Assembly (NCBI GenBank): GCA_949152475.1
Contig: OX424564.1
Location: 40,422,165-40,486,164, forward strand
Direction: 5' to 3'
DNA: 64,000 nucleotides
Source: Terebella lapidaria
Taxonomy: Eukaryota > Annelida > Polychaeta > Terebellida > Terebellidae
The notes under the pieces were generated by a model. That model saw only the letters and a program-made list of their open reading frames with translations, made no database searches and was not told where the DNA came from. This document shows positions 46,561 through 58,361 of this stretch, one piece after another; position 1 is the first letter of the stretch, and every line of letters starts with the position of its first letter. The position numbers and the translations under genes are program-made.

Positions 46561-47325
46561 TTACTTCTTCCGTGCAGATCGGTCCGGACCCTCATCAGGT
46601 CCGGACTCAGATTGCCCGTGGTTAGAGGCCTCCAATTTCATCTGGGCCTCCCACTGCTTCTCGGCAATCTTTTGGGCTCGGAGACGGGTACGTTTGGAGA
46701 CGGGCGATATGAACCCATCATCCTCCTCCGCGGTCTTCTCCGAGCCGGGCAGCTGCGAGTCCGACGGGACCTGGGATGCGGACAGTTCCGCATCAACCTG
46801 GTCTGACCAGCTCGCAGACTTACCCTCGACAGACAGAACAGGCTCCGCAGGTGCGGACCTTGAGGAGTTCTCGCCGGGCACAGTGTCCGGACGACTGCGG
46901 TCATCCGGACGGGTTTCCGGACGAGAACTCTCATCAACGCCAAGAGACGCAAGCATCTCCGCAGGCGGATGCAACTCAATGTCCACACCAACAGGGCCCC
47001 CCTCGCTGTAGTCTAGCAACACTTCCACGTTTGGAAGCGAAGACGAATTGAGGAGCTCCTCGGCACCTATAGCGGCCAAGTTGCTCTCTACAGCGTGTTC
47101 CTGCCTGTCTACTACACTCTCGACATCGCTGCCGGAGTCGGATTCCTCGGAACCTGTGTGTTGGCTCTCGGAGACGGCCTCACGGCCATCATCCTCCGAG
47201 CCGGTCCATCCCGAAAGCGAGTTATCGCTCTCAAGGGACTCATCTCCAGACTGGATCTCGCGATCACTGTCCGGAGGCATCTTCCCTCCCGAACCTTCCC
47301 CATCGCTCTGCTCAGACATATTCAA
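46561..47325 (-). pseudogene. Extra frame 1 downstream of integrase: acidic Ser/Asp/Glu-rich protein
   Basis: A 254-residue open frame from MNMSEQSDGEGSGGKMPPDS. It is very acidic and serine-rich, with SDSGSDVESVVD and a basic C-terminal part (SKRTRLRAQKIAEKQWEAQM, RSARKK). No known domain is recognised. Strand, GC content and TCCGGA bias match the Gypsy fossil. It occupies the place where some LTR elements carry an additional gene, but nothing in it looks like an envelope (no signal peptide or membrane segment seen). Confidence 0.5.
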
Positions 47326-47340
47326 GCACTCTTAGCTTGA

Positions 47341-48170
47341 AACACTGGGAGTCAGATCCGCAGATCTGTCTCCACCAGTGCCGAGTGCTCGAATGATGAG
47401 CGATAGCCAGTTACATTGTTTTTACAGCATTAAGGCTGGCAGTTATTCTGCACGCACAGCAGTATAACGCGTCTCCGTGGAAACGTCTATTTTTAGCATC
47501 GATCGATACAGGCCGACAAACGAATTACGTTTTCTCTGTAGGCTCATACATATACACGCATCTCCCCCCCCCCCCCCCCCCCGTGACTCCTTATCATGCC
47601 ATGTATACGGGTGGCCTAAAATACAGGCCATCCCGGGGGATCCTGCAATCACACACAGTAATTAAAATCAGTCATTAGCTATAGCTGCCGCACTGGTGGT
47701 AAATGACGTGAAATTAATCACCCCAGCAGGATAAAGATTGTATATAATGTATCAGAAGTCGATCTACTTGTGGATGTTACGATTATGTCCACCTATCAGC
47801 AGCAATAAAAAAAATACATTTACCATCACTCAAACAGTAATGAAAATAATTCACCACCGTTTGCCTACTTTTCATAGATCACGGCCAACAAGCTTCTGAT
47901 ACACAGCACACAATCTCCTACACCCCTCTAACGAAAGGAGAAATCTCCCGATTTCTCACTCTCTATTGCACCAGGAAAAAGATATATCACTAAACTTATC
48001 TCAATGTATGATCAAATGAGAAAGAATAGCGTTTCCACGAAATGCATGCATACCTGTGGTTTATATAATCCACTCAGTAAATAATAACATGAGATGGATA
48101 AATAAATATAAACACTCCCCATAGCCGCTGGTAAGCTTACAAGGCGATCAAGCGTGCCCATTGTAGCCCT
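47341..48170 (-). other. AT-rich spacer with TATA-like box within the fossil
   Basis: Composition drops sharply compared with both sides. On the minus strand ATTATATAAACC (about 48,060) could be a TATA box ahead of the two frames to the left, and a 19-base poly-C run lies at 47,564-47,582. It may be LTR-derived or an internal promoter region. No matching second LTR copy was recognised. Confidence 0.4.
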
Positions 48171-49115
48171 ACAGACAATTGAGCGCCCTGTGGGACGCGC
48201 CCACTAGCAACCCCAACGTACAGCAAGGCCACGGAGCAATGCCACGGTCAAGCCCAGAGCCCATACAACGACCACCAGAGCGCGGATCCAATAGATTTAG
48301 ACGCGGTGCCGGCAGGTCCATAACCTCAATGGTTAGGGGGCGAACCCTTCATGCCGGCGCCCAATCTAGAGAATCCCAAACATGATGAAATCAATAGCCG
48401 GCGCTTGTCCGGATCTGCCTGCGAACAGAGTCCAGAACCAAACAAGCACCATAAGATGGCATATTGACCTTATCCGCTGGTGATGATAGGGATTAGAAAC
48501 CACAAAGTATGCTGCGCATGTAGAATACGACCGCCTTCTTAGAAGGAGGCCGGGGTTCGGGTCATTCCGGCCGGATCGCGTTTTGTAAGGTACGATCTGG
48601 ACGAAAATGAGCGTCACCCGCTGCCGCGGCTGGTCCGCACGTGCGGACTTAACAGCCGGTCCATTAAAAATAATGGTTAAACGATTTCCTGCCGTTAGAA
48701 ATCTTATCCTACTATAAGCGACCTTACAGTAGTGGCTCATGGTTGACAATGCACCGAAATGTGTCATCTGGAAGCGGACATCAGTCCTCACATGCGGACA
48801 CATTCCCCGCGTCCATATGCCAGTTCCACAATTCCGTGGGAAGGCGCTTCCCCCGTAGCGGACGTAAATCCCAACCTCAATCTGGACATATAAGAGGTTG
48901 TCCCGGGACCAAGGGGCGCCCGGCTAATCCACAAAAGTGGTCCGGCCAGCGTAGGCGTTAGGTTAACTATGCCGGACAGCAGTCCACATGATGCGGATAG
49001 GCTTGCCGCACGTCCCTAGCACTAGAAACTACGAGAGGGCGGATGCGGAGCGGCGGCGTTATGACGTAAAGATATCCGCAGACCTCAACTCCGGAGATAG
49101 CCACCAAGTGACTGT

Positions 49116-50515
49116 TCACGGAGGAAAGTCGTGCGGATCCCTACAGAACGACCGAAAATCCATCCCTGGTGTGATAGATGGATACCGCATACACATCCGC
49201 ATGGGCGTAACGTTAATCCCACCCATATCGGGTCGGCGCACGGGGTTTCCGGCGTGGCCGCCCGTCATCCGCAGGTGCTGGAGGGATTGGTGGTACCTGC
49301 GGATCGCCGAGATCAGGTGTACTGTCGTCCGGACCATCATCTGACGGATCAGAGAGGTCCGGAAGACCCACCATATGGCGTATACTTCGTCCGGAGTCCG
49401 CGGATGCTGACCGGAAGTGTCCAAAAGAGGAGCATCATCCGGTTCCGCATCTTGTATGAGCAGATCCATGATGAGCAGGCCTTCGTACTTCTTCAGGTTG
49501 TCGATATGGACCACCAATACCTTATCTGGATCAGAATCCCTCCGGATCCGGTAGTCCACTTCTGCCACCTGTTTCAGCACGGTAAACGGGCCTATCCACG
49601 GCTTAGCAAATTTGTTACCTTGCTTAAGTGGTGGATAATAATAGCGCACCTTGTCGCCTTCTGCAAAAGGCCTGCCCTTAGCATGGGCATCATAGGCACG
49701 CTTCTGCCGGATGGCCGAATTGTCCAGGCGCGCTCGCGCAAAATCATTGGCGTTCGCCAGGGCGCGGCGAACCCACTCGACATACTCTGGACCGCACTGG
49801 GGTACTGCACCGGTTTCCGCCACAGTTGGATACATAATATCCACGGGCAGATTGAGTTCCCGGCCATACAACATCGCGTGCAGAGTAACTTCGGTCGAAG
49901 AGTGGACCGACGACCTGTACGCCATTAAGACATAGGGAGGTGGTCATCCCAATCATTCGCACGATCATTTACAAAGGCCGCCAGCATGTTCAGGATAGAC
50001 CGGTTAAAGCGCTCAACCTGTCCGTCCGACTGGGGCCTGTAAGGGGTGGTCCGCACCTTGGTACTGCCTAGCATCTGTGCTAGGTTCCGGAACAGGTTGC
50101 TTTCAAATTGCGTGCCCTGATCCGAATGTACCTGCTTAGGTACACCATGGTAAACCACCCACCTATTCACCAGCAACCGAGCTACCTCGTCCGCAGTCTG
50201 GCGGCGTAGTGGGTAGGCGTCGGTATATTTGGTAAAATAGTCCGAGATCACCAGGATGTTCCGGAAACTACGCGGGGTGACCCGATGGGTATCCAGTATG
50301 TCCAGGGCGATCCGGTCAAAAGGCGCGCCAGAATTAACCGTGCTCAAGGGGTGGCGGCCATGAGCCAGAACTTCTTTGCGAGCCTGACACCGAGGGCAAG
50401 CTGTGCACCATCGTTGCACGTCCAATCTTCTACCAGGCCAGTGAAAGCGCTGTTGTAGCCGATGGACAGTCCTCCAGATTCCCAGGTAGCCGGTCACCCG
50501 GAGGTCGTGCAACAA
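49116..50515 (-). pseudogene. Gypsy fossil: integrase
   Basis: The zinc-binding region shows CTACPRCQARK. The catalytic core has LDILDTHRVTPRSF, QVHSDQGTQFES and PYRPQSDGQVERFNRSI (DDE residues visible). A C-terminal part follows with DKVRYYYPPLKQGNKFAKPW and VLVVHIDNLKKYEG. A standard Ty3/Gypsy integrase in the expected place after RT. Broken. Confidence 0.88.
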
Positions 50516-50572
50516 TGAAAATCACAATGAACTCACAACCCGGACTAGGGTGCCGGAACACCGGGGCAGCTA

Positions 50573-51379
50573 CTAAAGCTTGCCGAGGTCCGAGAAGATG
50601 ATGGCCTGCTTGGCTTGCCAGACAAAATCGGCGCCCTTTTCCGTGAGGATAGTAAGGGGACGCACGATTTCCACAAAGCCTTGTATGAACCGGCGGTGAT
50701 AACTCGCGAAGCCCAAGAAGGACCTCATGTCTGCCACGTTACAAGGCCGAGACCAGTTCTGTACGGCCTCTATCTTTGCGGGGTCTGGTCTAACTCCGGT
50801 GCCTGTTACCATGAAGCCCAAGTACAGGATCTCCTGCGCGAAAAGTTCGCACTTACTGGGCTTCAATTTATGGCCTGTTTCGCGGATGCGATGGGACACC
50901 ATCTGGAGGTTGGTGAGGGTTTCCTCGAACGACCAGCCATACACGACCACATCGTCGATTTAGACCATACATCGCTTCCAGAGGAACCCTTTAAGGACCA
51001 TCTCCATCAGGCGCTCGATGGTCGCTGGTGCGTTGCAGAGCCCGAACGGCATTACCTTAAATTGGTAGAGCCCGTTCATGGTAACAGTTTTTGCCCTATC
51101 ACTCTTGTCCATCTCGACCTGCCAATACCCGGAGGCCAAATCCAGAGCACAGAAATAGTGCGATCCGGCCAGGGCATCGAAGGTGTCCTCGATGTGCGGA
51201 AGAGGATATGAGTCCTTCCGCGTGGCATCGTTGAGTTTACGATAATCCACGCAGAACTTCCACGAACCGTCCTTCTTCTTCACCATAACCACAGGACTGG
51301 CCCAAGGGCTATCACTGGGTTCGATGATGTCTAGCTCGAGCATCTTTTGCACCTCCTGGTCTATGAGCTCTTGGTGCAC
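50573..51379 (-). pseudogene. Gypsy fossil: reverse transcriptase
   Basis: Recognisable Ty3/Gypsy RT blocks: IIEPSDSPWASPVVMVKKKD, KFCVDYRKLNDATRKDSYPL, ALDLASGYWQVEM, MPFGLCNAPATIERLM and, further on, KCELFAQEILYLGFMVT and MRSFLGFASYHRRFIQGF. It copies element RNA into DNA in active relatives. Broken here. Confidence 0.88.
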
Positions 51380-51975
51380 TATCGCTGCTCGTCATAGACG
51401 CTGCTTAATAGGATGCTCGTCCAGGAGGTTGATGCGGTGTTTGGCCACGTCTGTTTTGCCAACCGCATCGTCCGGACTCATGAATACATCCAAACACTGC
51501 CGGAGCAGCTTGCGGAAAGCTTGATGCTGATCTTCATCCAGCCGGGCCTTCGGAACTCGAGATTCCAGATGGTCCGGCAGGGTGAACGGATCATCTCCGG
51601 CGACCGCTGCCACGCACACAGCATGACAAACAGGGTCATCAGGGATAACCCGGCTAGACGACGCGAGTGTAGCAGTAGCTGCCACAGAGCCGCGTCGCAG
51701 GACAACGGGAGCATCCGTGGGATTCACCACGAGGATAGGCATCGCGCGGGTGTCGGGCTTGACCAGAGTCCCACCCAGCACGAGTCCCGTTCCTCAGGCA
51801 AAATTGCTCAAACAGGGTCATCAGGGATAACCCGGCTAGACGACGCGAGTGTAGCAGTAGCTGCCACAGAGCCGCGTCGCAGGACAACGGGAGCATCCGT
51901 GGGATTCACCACGAGGATAGGCATCGCGCGGGTGTCGGGCTTGACCAGAGTCCCACCCAGCACGAGTCCCGTTCC

Positions 51976-52509
51976 TCAGGCAAAATTGCTCACCGGTTGC
52001 ACTATACACGGACGACCATCGAGGGGCTTACGCGGATGACGCGACCTCGCCTCAATGATCATCTCACTCAAAGGCGGCACAATGGTTGTGCGCGCCGCCC
52101 GAAGTGGGAACGAACGGGTCGGACCCACGCGGAAGAGGAAATGTGTGTCCTCTCCCATCCGGAGTTCGCCGGAGCTGAAGTTGGCGATCACCCGGTGGAT
52201 CCGGAGAAAGTTCATTCCAATGATCCCGGGCGCTCCGATATCCGCAACGATTGCCTCTGTTATGTATATCTTGTCTCCAAGAGTAATAGGCAGATCGATG
52301 ATGCCATGGATACGGATGCTGTTGTTACCCGCTCCATGGAACGTGTAACGTCCGGGATCCCGCAACACTATGTCGTGGAGCGCTGGCTCGCGCTTAAAAG
52401 TTCCAGTGGCTACGAGGGTAACCTCCGAGCCAGAGTCGACGAGGAACCGGACCGGCTCCCATCTGAAAGACAGGGCAGGTACCAGCAGGGGTCCCTCACC
52501 AGTGCACAT
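51976..52509 (-). pseudogene. Gypsy fossil: aspartic protease
   Basis: Contains the retropepsin active-site motif FLVDSGSEVTLV and, about 80 residues on, the hydrophobic IIGMNFL motif. It lies between gag and reverse transcriptase, as the family requires. Part of the broken element. Confidence 0.85.
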
Positions 52510-52665
52510 GTTGGATGATCGAAATCACCCAGAGCACTGGGCTCAGCAACGGAGTCCTCGTTATCTGCCTCGGCTGCGGATGAGCTAGACGGATCCTCAA
52601 GGACCACTTCCGGAGAAGATATATTTACTTGAGGGTCGTCCGGCTTGTCCGCAGATGGGGCAGCC

Positions 52666-54478
52666 TCAGGCGCCACAGAACAACGGTCCCTGGACGTAGT
52701 GTTGGTCGCCACCACGTCCGGTTTCAGTTTCCCTCACCCGAAGGACGGTTCTGCTGTCCCGAAGGACCAGACCAAAAGGAGGAATTTCTCCGGAGCGGAT
52801 CAGGGAGACTCCCATGATATCCGCGTGCCCGCAGGCGTTCCAGTAATTCCGGACACTTAAGCCAAAAGTGTCCCTTCTTTCCACAGAAGTAACAGGGACG
52901 GTTCTGGGCTGGTCCAGAGGTGAATGCGCAGCAGTCGTGGGTCCCGGAGCTTCGATTCCTGCGCAGTGCGCAATCATCTGCACTGCAGAGAAATTGTATT
53001 CCTCTATGTCGTACTCATCCGAGGACGAGCACGACGCGACAGCTGGTGCCGCTTGTACGAGCATCCCTGTGGAGGGCAACGGCGTACCAACCCGCTGAGG
53101 GTTGGGCTCCATGGCTGGTTCCCGGGGAGCCGGGGCAGGCCATGGGGCCACTTGCGATGCTTGGACAGGAGTAGGCATTGCCGCCGGTGCGGGTACAGCC
53201 GGGGCCGAAGCCGGGGCCGGAGGCATCTGTCTGGGACGGACAGCTACCTCTATCGCAAGGGCGGAGTTGATTGCCTCCTCCATCGATCGCTTCTCATGAG
53301 TGGCAAGACCATAAGAGATATGGTACGACTGCCCCTCAATGAACTGATCGATCAGCATCGGCTCAAACCGACTGGCCTCCACGTCTGGATAGGCTCTCCG
53401 ACCGAGTACACGCAAATTAAAAGCGTACTCGGTTACGGACTCAGTTGGTAGGCGGAGCTTAGAACTCTTGTTCAAACATCCACCTGTTTGTCGTCGGCGT
53501 GAACAGCAAGCGAAGTTGCTGGGCAACCTCGCCGAACGTAACCGTCCCCACCGGCAGACACTGCATAACTCGGAGGGCCTTTCCTTCCAGGCTCCCCGAG
53601 AGGATGTGCCCAGCTTCCTCCTGGGTCCATCCTTCATATACTGCCGTCCGCCATACCTGGAGTAAGTAATCCTCCAGATCGGCGTTATCCATGTTGAACT
53701 TCTACCGCCAGGAAGACTGATCGGATCTCCGGTCGCGAGGAGAGCGCGTGCGTTTGGCGGATCCAGCTCCGGGGTCGGCAGTATAAGATGGCAGAGTCCG
53801 TGCACTTCCTGCTCCTGCGGCGGAGTCCACCGGAGCGGACCCGTACGCCGCGGGCATGGGAGCTGGGAACCTCACGCTCACTGACGGGTACATACCCACA
53901 GGCAGCACACCCTGACTTGGTGCGGTCGGGACTCCCGTCGATCCTACTGGGTAGGTTCCAGACGGGGGGGGGGGGGGGGGGCATAGCTAACGTAGCTAGG
54001 AGCCGCAGCCACCGACTGCCACTGCATGCCCGACACACCCTGATTGCCAAGATGAGCTGACCATGCGGCGGACACTCCGGCCGTAGGAACGGTCGAAGTG
54101 GTGGCCAGCGTGGTGCCCCCAAGTCGCGGAGCAGGCGCGGATCCCATTGCTGAGACCACCGGTGTCTGCGGCCTTGGTAGGACTGGGGGAGGGGCCACTG
54201 GCCCAGTCATCCCCGGACTGTAGGGGATCGTCGGATCGAGGCTCATAGCAGTAGGCTGGTTCCGCCTGTACTGTTCAAGCGCGATGGAAATCAGTCACTG
54301 CTCCCTCTCCGATATTGGCCCCGAAAGGCTCAATGAATTCGGGGAGGGCGAGCGGTTACGCCGATCTGGTCGTCTCTGATGAGGCGACCGGGCGCGGTCA
54401 TAGCGCCCCAATGGAGCCAGCTCAGCCAAGGTGTTCGTGAGCTGATCCATTACGCCCTGCACGGACGTTAAAAACTGA
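52666..54478 (-). pseudogene. Gypsy fossil: gag region
   Basis: A proline-rich N-terminal part precedes a capsid-type segment with LEDYLLQVWRTAVYEGWTQE and GKALRVMQCLP. A nucleocapsid CCHC knuckle (CYFCGKKGHFWLKC) lies near 52,860-52,900. Order and motifs are those of Ty3/Gypsy Gag, which packages the RNA. Degraded. Confidence 0.75.
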
Positions 54479-55807
54479 GCGTTTCTCAAAAAAATATATA
54501 TAAAAATACCTCCTTCTCGAATTATTTTTAGGTACCTTTTCCCAAATTTTCAAAAAGTTCGGACCGTACACTTTAAAGATAAAAATTAGCCCAAGGGCTA
54601 AATAGGTTACTGGACAAATTTGGTTCAAGCACCACAGGTGAGATATGACATTGAGATTTACCAATCAATGTCATATTTCTGTACATACGTCAATGTCACC
54701 ACTAGATGTGCTGCATATCATTTTGTATACAACATATATTCATAATACAAATATAATGTCTATCTACAAGTATTTTGTCCGTAAAGGCCAATTCACACAT
54801 TTCAGGTCAGGCATGACCTTGATATTAAGCCTTCACGGTTGACTGACGACAACCTCAAGGTCACCAAAAGATGGTGACCTGCTCTTCTGACTCCCCATAC
54901 GCTAATATCGCAATCCTAAACTGTATGTGCAATTGTTTTAGTCCCACAAGCCAATTTATACATTTCATGTCAGATCTGACATTGAGATTTAGTACCAGTA
55001 CTCAGAGTCATCTGAGGTTAGAAACAAGGTCACCAAAAGACTTCCTAAATGCTCTATCTACAAGCAATTTGTCTATAGAGGCCAATTTACACATTTCATG
55101 TCCCCGTGACCTTGGGATTTACCCTCCAAGGTCATCTGAGGTCAACCTCAAGGTCACAAAAAGATGCACCATATATGACTTTCTATATGCTTATAATACA
55201 AACCTAAGCCCTATGTACCAGCATTTTGCCCTATATGGCAATTTGTAAATATCGGCCTGTTTAGGCCTTTCCAGCACACAGAATGGGCCTTTTCAGCAAT
55301 TCAAGGCACTTCCTCTTCATAAACAATGTCAAGGACCCCAATTAGCATGTTTTGAAACAAAAATCTCAAAAATTATCAGATAGTTTTCGAGAAAACAGCT
55401 AAAAACTGAATTTTAGGCCTTTTGGGCCATTTGAGCCATAATTTTGGACCTATCGATCGATTCAAGGCACTCCATCTTTATAAACAACGTCAAGGACCCC
55501 AATTAGCATTTTTTGAAACAAAAATTTCAAAAGTGATAAGGTAGTTTTCGAGAAATAACAGACAAGGTGCAATTTTGGGCATTTTTCGATCCAAAAATGG
55601 CTGTTTTGACCTTTCAAGGCCATCCAAGGTCAAATTCAAGGTCACCACACAAGTCGCCATATATGACTCCCCATGTTCTATGAGTACAGTCCCGGCAGCT
55701 CCCATTATGAAGGAAAAAAGTGCCGAAAATTTTCAAGTCCAAAATTTTTTCCAAAGGGTGAAAAAATTTTTTTGCCTAGAAATGACCCAAAATGGATAGT
55801 AATGTGA
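54479..55807 (+). repeat. Family A element, 3'-truncated, with a tail remnant
   Basis: 54,479-54,585 is a tail remnant (AAAATACCTCCTTCTCG..AAAGATAAAAA). At 54,586 a new copy starts TTAGCCCAAGGGCTAA and runs through diverged subterminal DNA, a GGCCTTTTGGGCCATTT-type stretch (55,255-55,500) and one ~450-bp core unit. It stops at about 55,807 without tail or hairpin. Open frames of 63-125 residues are repeat artefacts. Confidence 0.75.
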
Positions 55808-55996
55808 TTGCGATGGGAAAACATGGGACAACTTCGAGATAGTAATAAATGAAAGGAGCAAACCTAACATAGACCTAACCGAGGCACGTTGGAGGACAGT
55901 GAGGCAAATCAATAGGAGATCACATAATCAACAGTATTGTAACGATTTTAAGCCGGAAATTGTGTTCGGCCAAGTTTTATTTCCTGTTTATAAATG
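55808..55996 (+). other. Short unassigned open frame
   Basis: A frame open from about 55,812 reads CDGKTWDNFEIVINERSKPN, IDLTEARWRTVRQINRRSHN, then QQYCNDFKPEIVFGQVLFPV, YK. No start codon and no family recognised. It looks more protein-like than its neighbours. It overlaps the proposed start of an LTR at 55,938, so one of the two readings may be wrong. Confidence 0.3.
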
Positions 55997-56569
55997 ATAT
56001 ATGTGGTTACATGATGTTTTACGGTCGTTAAATGAATCTAAATTGATTCTAAGTGTTATATACGATTATTGATGTAGCAGGGTGTTTAGGACGTGGGGTT
56101 ACGTCTCAGTGATTTCTAGTATTTCTCCACGTGTTTCCTAAAGGCGTTAAGCCCTTGTTTGTCTCAATTTTCATGTCTTGAGTTTTACTCTTGTATTATT
56201 AATGTCCGTATTGTGAATGGTAATCTGTTGTTGTATGTCTTCTTACGTCATATTGACGCAGACATAATTTCTTATAAATTTGGCTGTGATTCAGGAGTAA
56301 TTGCCACTCGTCAGTTCACGTCATGGATGTGTGTTCATCATATTTGTATATTTTGCATATCATTAAACCATACTGAATTTACTTGCGTGTGTTTGGCGTC
56401 GTCTCCATTTCACCACACGGCTACATTAAGTTCGGGTATTTTTCGGCTGCTTCTGTTGCTCTTCGGCTGACTTCAGACCTTGGTGGTCAAAATAAGCGAT
56501 CATGTAAAAGTGATCCGATACCTGGATACGGATTTACAACACATGACACCTACCCCTGTGAATGCCAAG

Positions 56570-56650
56570 GTACTATGTGGTGCAGTGAGTAAAGTTTGGG
56601 ACCACAAGCCAACGGGTCGGCGGTTCAAACCCCAGATATTCCATAATATT
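56570..56650 (+). repeat. tRNA-derived SINE-like fragment
   Basis: TGGTGCAGTGA (56,578-56,588) resembles a Pol III A box and GGTTCAAACCC (56,622-56,632) a B box, with tRNA-like spacing. The surrounding GTGGTGCAGTGAGTAAAG.. style is typical of tRNA-derived SINE heads. No second copy is seen in this window, so this rests on the boxes alone. Confidence 0.4.
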
Positions 56651-57472
56651 TGTACCTTATGTTTTTCTCCACAGTATTGCTTGTTCTTGATTATTACATC
56701 CTGGTATTTATTTCTGGTCTCTTTTTGTATTACCTGTTTGAAGTAGCCATTTTTCCTTTGTCTGTCCAAGGGCAAACACCAGACTGTTGAATGATAAACG
56801 TTTTGGATTGATATGTTGTATGTTGGACTATAACGGCACACAGAAGTAAGTTTATTTGAATGTACTGTAGCCTGCTTATCTAATTATGTGTTCAAATGTC
56901 AATTATCCACGAGTTTGGGACATTTTCTCTGTCTTATTGATCTTGTCTATTGTGTCATTGGAACTTTGAACTTTTGGTAATTCGAGTCTATTCATTTTGG
57001 TTTCATTTTTTTTAACCGCATGCAAATATTCATGACTACATCAGTGTACAACGTCACAACGAACAATAAACGATGTATTGCTGCAGAGAGTATCAAATTT
57101 GTGTGTTCAACGTATCCCTGTAGTCTGCTGGATAACGTCCTATCGATTTGGCATCTACAACCCCGAAATGTGTAATTACCGCCGACTCACAGGAGTCAGC
57201 ACCTTTTGACCCTGGGACACCCACCAGAGCACATCGCGGTACAGCCGAACTATTCAAATTAGCCGAAGAGCGGACGAGCAACCGAAGATGTCATCTCTAG
57301 ATGAATTCTCAACTATTTCAACCGACTATATGATTCGTCAATAAACCTTGAATTGTTACCGAGTTTTGATCCTTGAGCCGGCCCCGCCGACTCTGTGTTC
57401 GGGTATACAGATGTAATGACAACCGAAGTGAACTTAGAGAATTTATACTCTAAGTTTTACTGAGTTAATAAT

Positions 57473-57776
57473 TCAACTCAGTAGCCTTTTGGCTTGTGAT
57501 TGGGTACTTGTGTACTTGTCATATATCTATCCCATGGGGTTTGTTTCGGATTTTTAAATTTTTTTCATAGGTTGTTGGGCAGTTGTATACTAATTCCATC
57601 AGGTGTACAGTAGAAACAACTACACTTACCACACTGTCTGCCCCTGATGACGCCGGTGTGTCTTTTGATAAAGTATTTGGTCGGGCTTTGTTTCTATTGC
57701 AAAATATTGTGTTTTACGTTTGTTGTTGGAATCATCAAAATTTGGCTGTATTGGTGGTAATAGTTTGATTCTTACA
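57473..57776 (-). repeat. ~360-bp repeat family, partial minus-strand copy
   Basis: Reverse complement of the units at 8,249 and 32,724: contains GATGACGCCGGTGTGTCTTT, GGTCGGGCTTTGTTTCTATT and GGTGGTAATAGTTTGATTCT, ending TACAT at 57,778. It lies within the putative LTR. Confidence 0.8.
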
Positions 57777-58361
57777 TAAAAGTAAAGTCAACCAAAGTAA
57801 TAAGAGAAAAGGACTGGAAGACCAGTCGGGTTGAAATCAAAGCTGATAACGTCTGAGATAGCTGTGAACCCAAGCTATCAACCGAACTTACAACCGAAGA
57901 AGCAGAGGTCGAGAGAAGGAGCCAAACATGAACTACATGATAGGTGATCCCTACTTCGGGAACACTAGCTGCTGCAGTCCTGAACACACTACCACCGAGA
58001 CGGTCTGCAGCCGGAGCATCGGGGCTTCCCGAAGTACCCCACCTGAGTCAACTGAGACGGCCTTCAGCTGGAACACTGGAGTCTCCCGAAGTGCCACTGC
58101 AGCTGAAGTTCCGGAGACAACCGAGGTGGCCTGCAGCTGGAGCATCGGAGTCTCCCAAAGTGCTTTTACAACCGAAGTCCTGGAGCTACCCCAAGAACCA
58201 GCAACAGCCACTCAACGACTGTCTCTATAATACTCAGTTGACCAAAAAAAAGATGGTGGTCCCATTTTCTACGGAAGACTGCAGAAGAAAAATCGACCCC
58301 TAGAACCGTTACAACTTCTTGGTGGCAGCGGTGGGATTCGTCTAGAAGATGACAACTCAAC

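Larger units (their letters stand above)
45187..54478 (-). mobile_element. Ty3/Gypsy LTR retrotransposon fossil, broken
   Basis: Reading leftwards: gag, aspartic protease, reverse transcriptase, integrase, then about 4 kb holding an AT-rich spacer and two further reading frames. The whole block is GC-rich with frequent TCCGGA/GTCCGG, unlike its surroundings, which supports treating it as one element. It is broken, with several interruptions (roughly five or more), and no clear LTR pair was found. The right end joins a family A repeat at a short GAGCGTTT match. Old, but still easily recognised. Confidence 0.8.
55938..58313 (+). mobile_element. Putative 5' LTR of a second Ty3/Gypsy fossil, with insertions
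   Basis: Proposed ends are TGTAACG (55,938) and CGTTACA (58,313), an inverted pair in the usual LTR style. TTGGTGGCAGCGGTGGGATT, a primer-binding-like sequence of the type found after Gypsy LTRs, follows at about 58,318. Inside are a SINE-like piece, a minus-strand ~360-bp repeat copy, and about three ~75-bp tandem units with TGGAGCATCGGAGTCTCCC (57,990-58,200). The right-hand LTR is not present. Boundaries are tentative. Confidence 0.4.

Noticed and set aside
45687-47340. Plus-strand frames of 112-241 residues
   Set aside because: GC-rich shadows of the two minus-strand frames; composition is unlike real protein.
51413-53451. Plus-strand frames of 173-208 residues over the Gypsy fossil
   Set aside because: Antisense shadows of protease, RT and gag.
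57093-57281. Minus-strand 62-residue frame as a gene
   Set aside because: No domain, and it lies inside the putative LTR.
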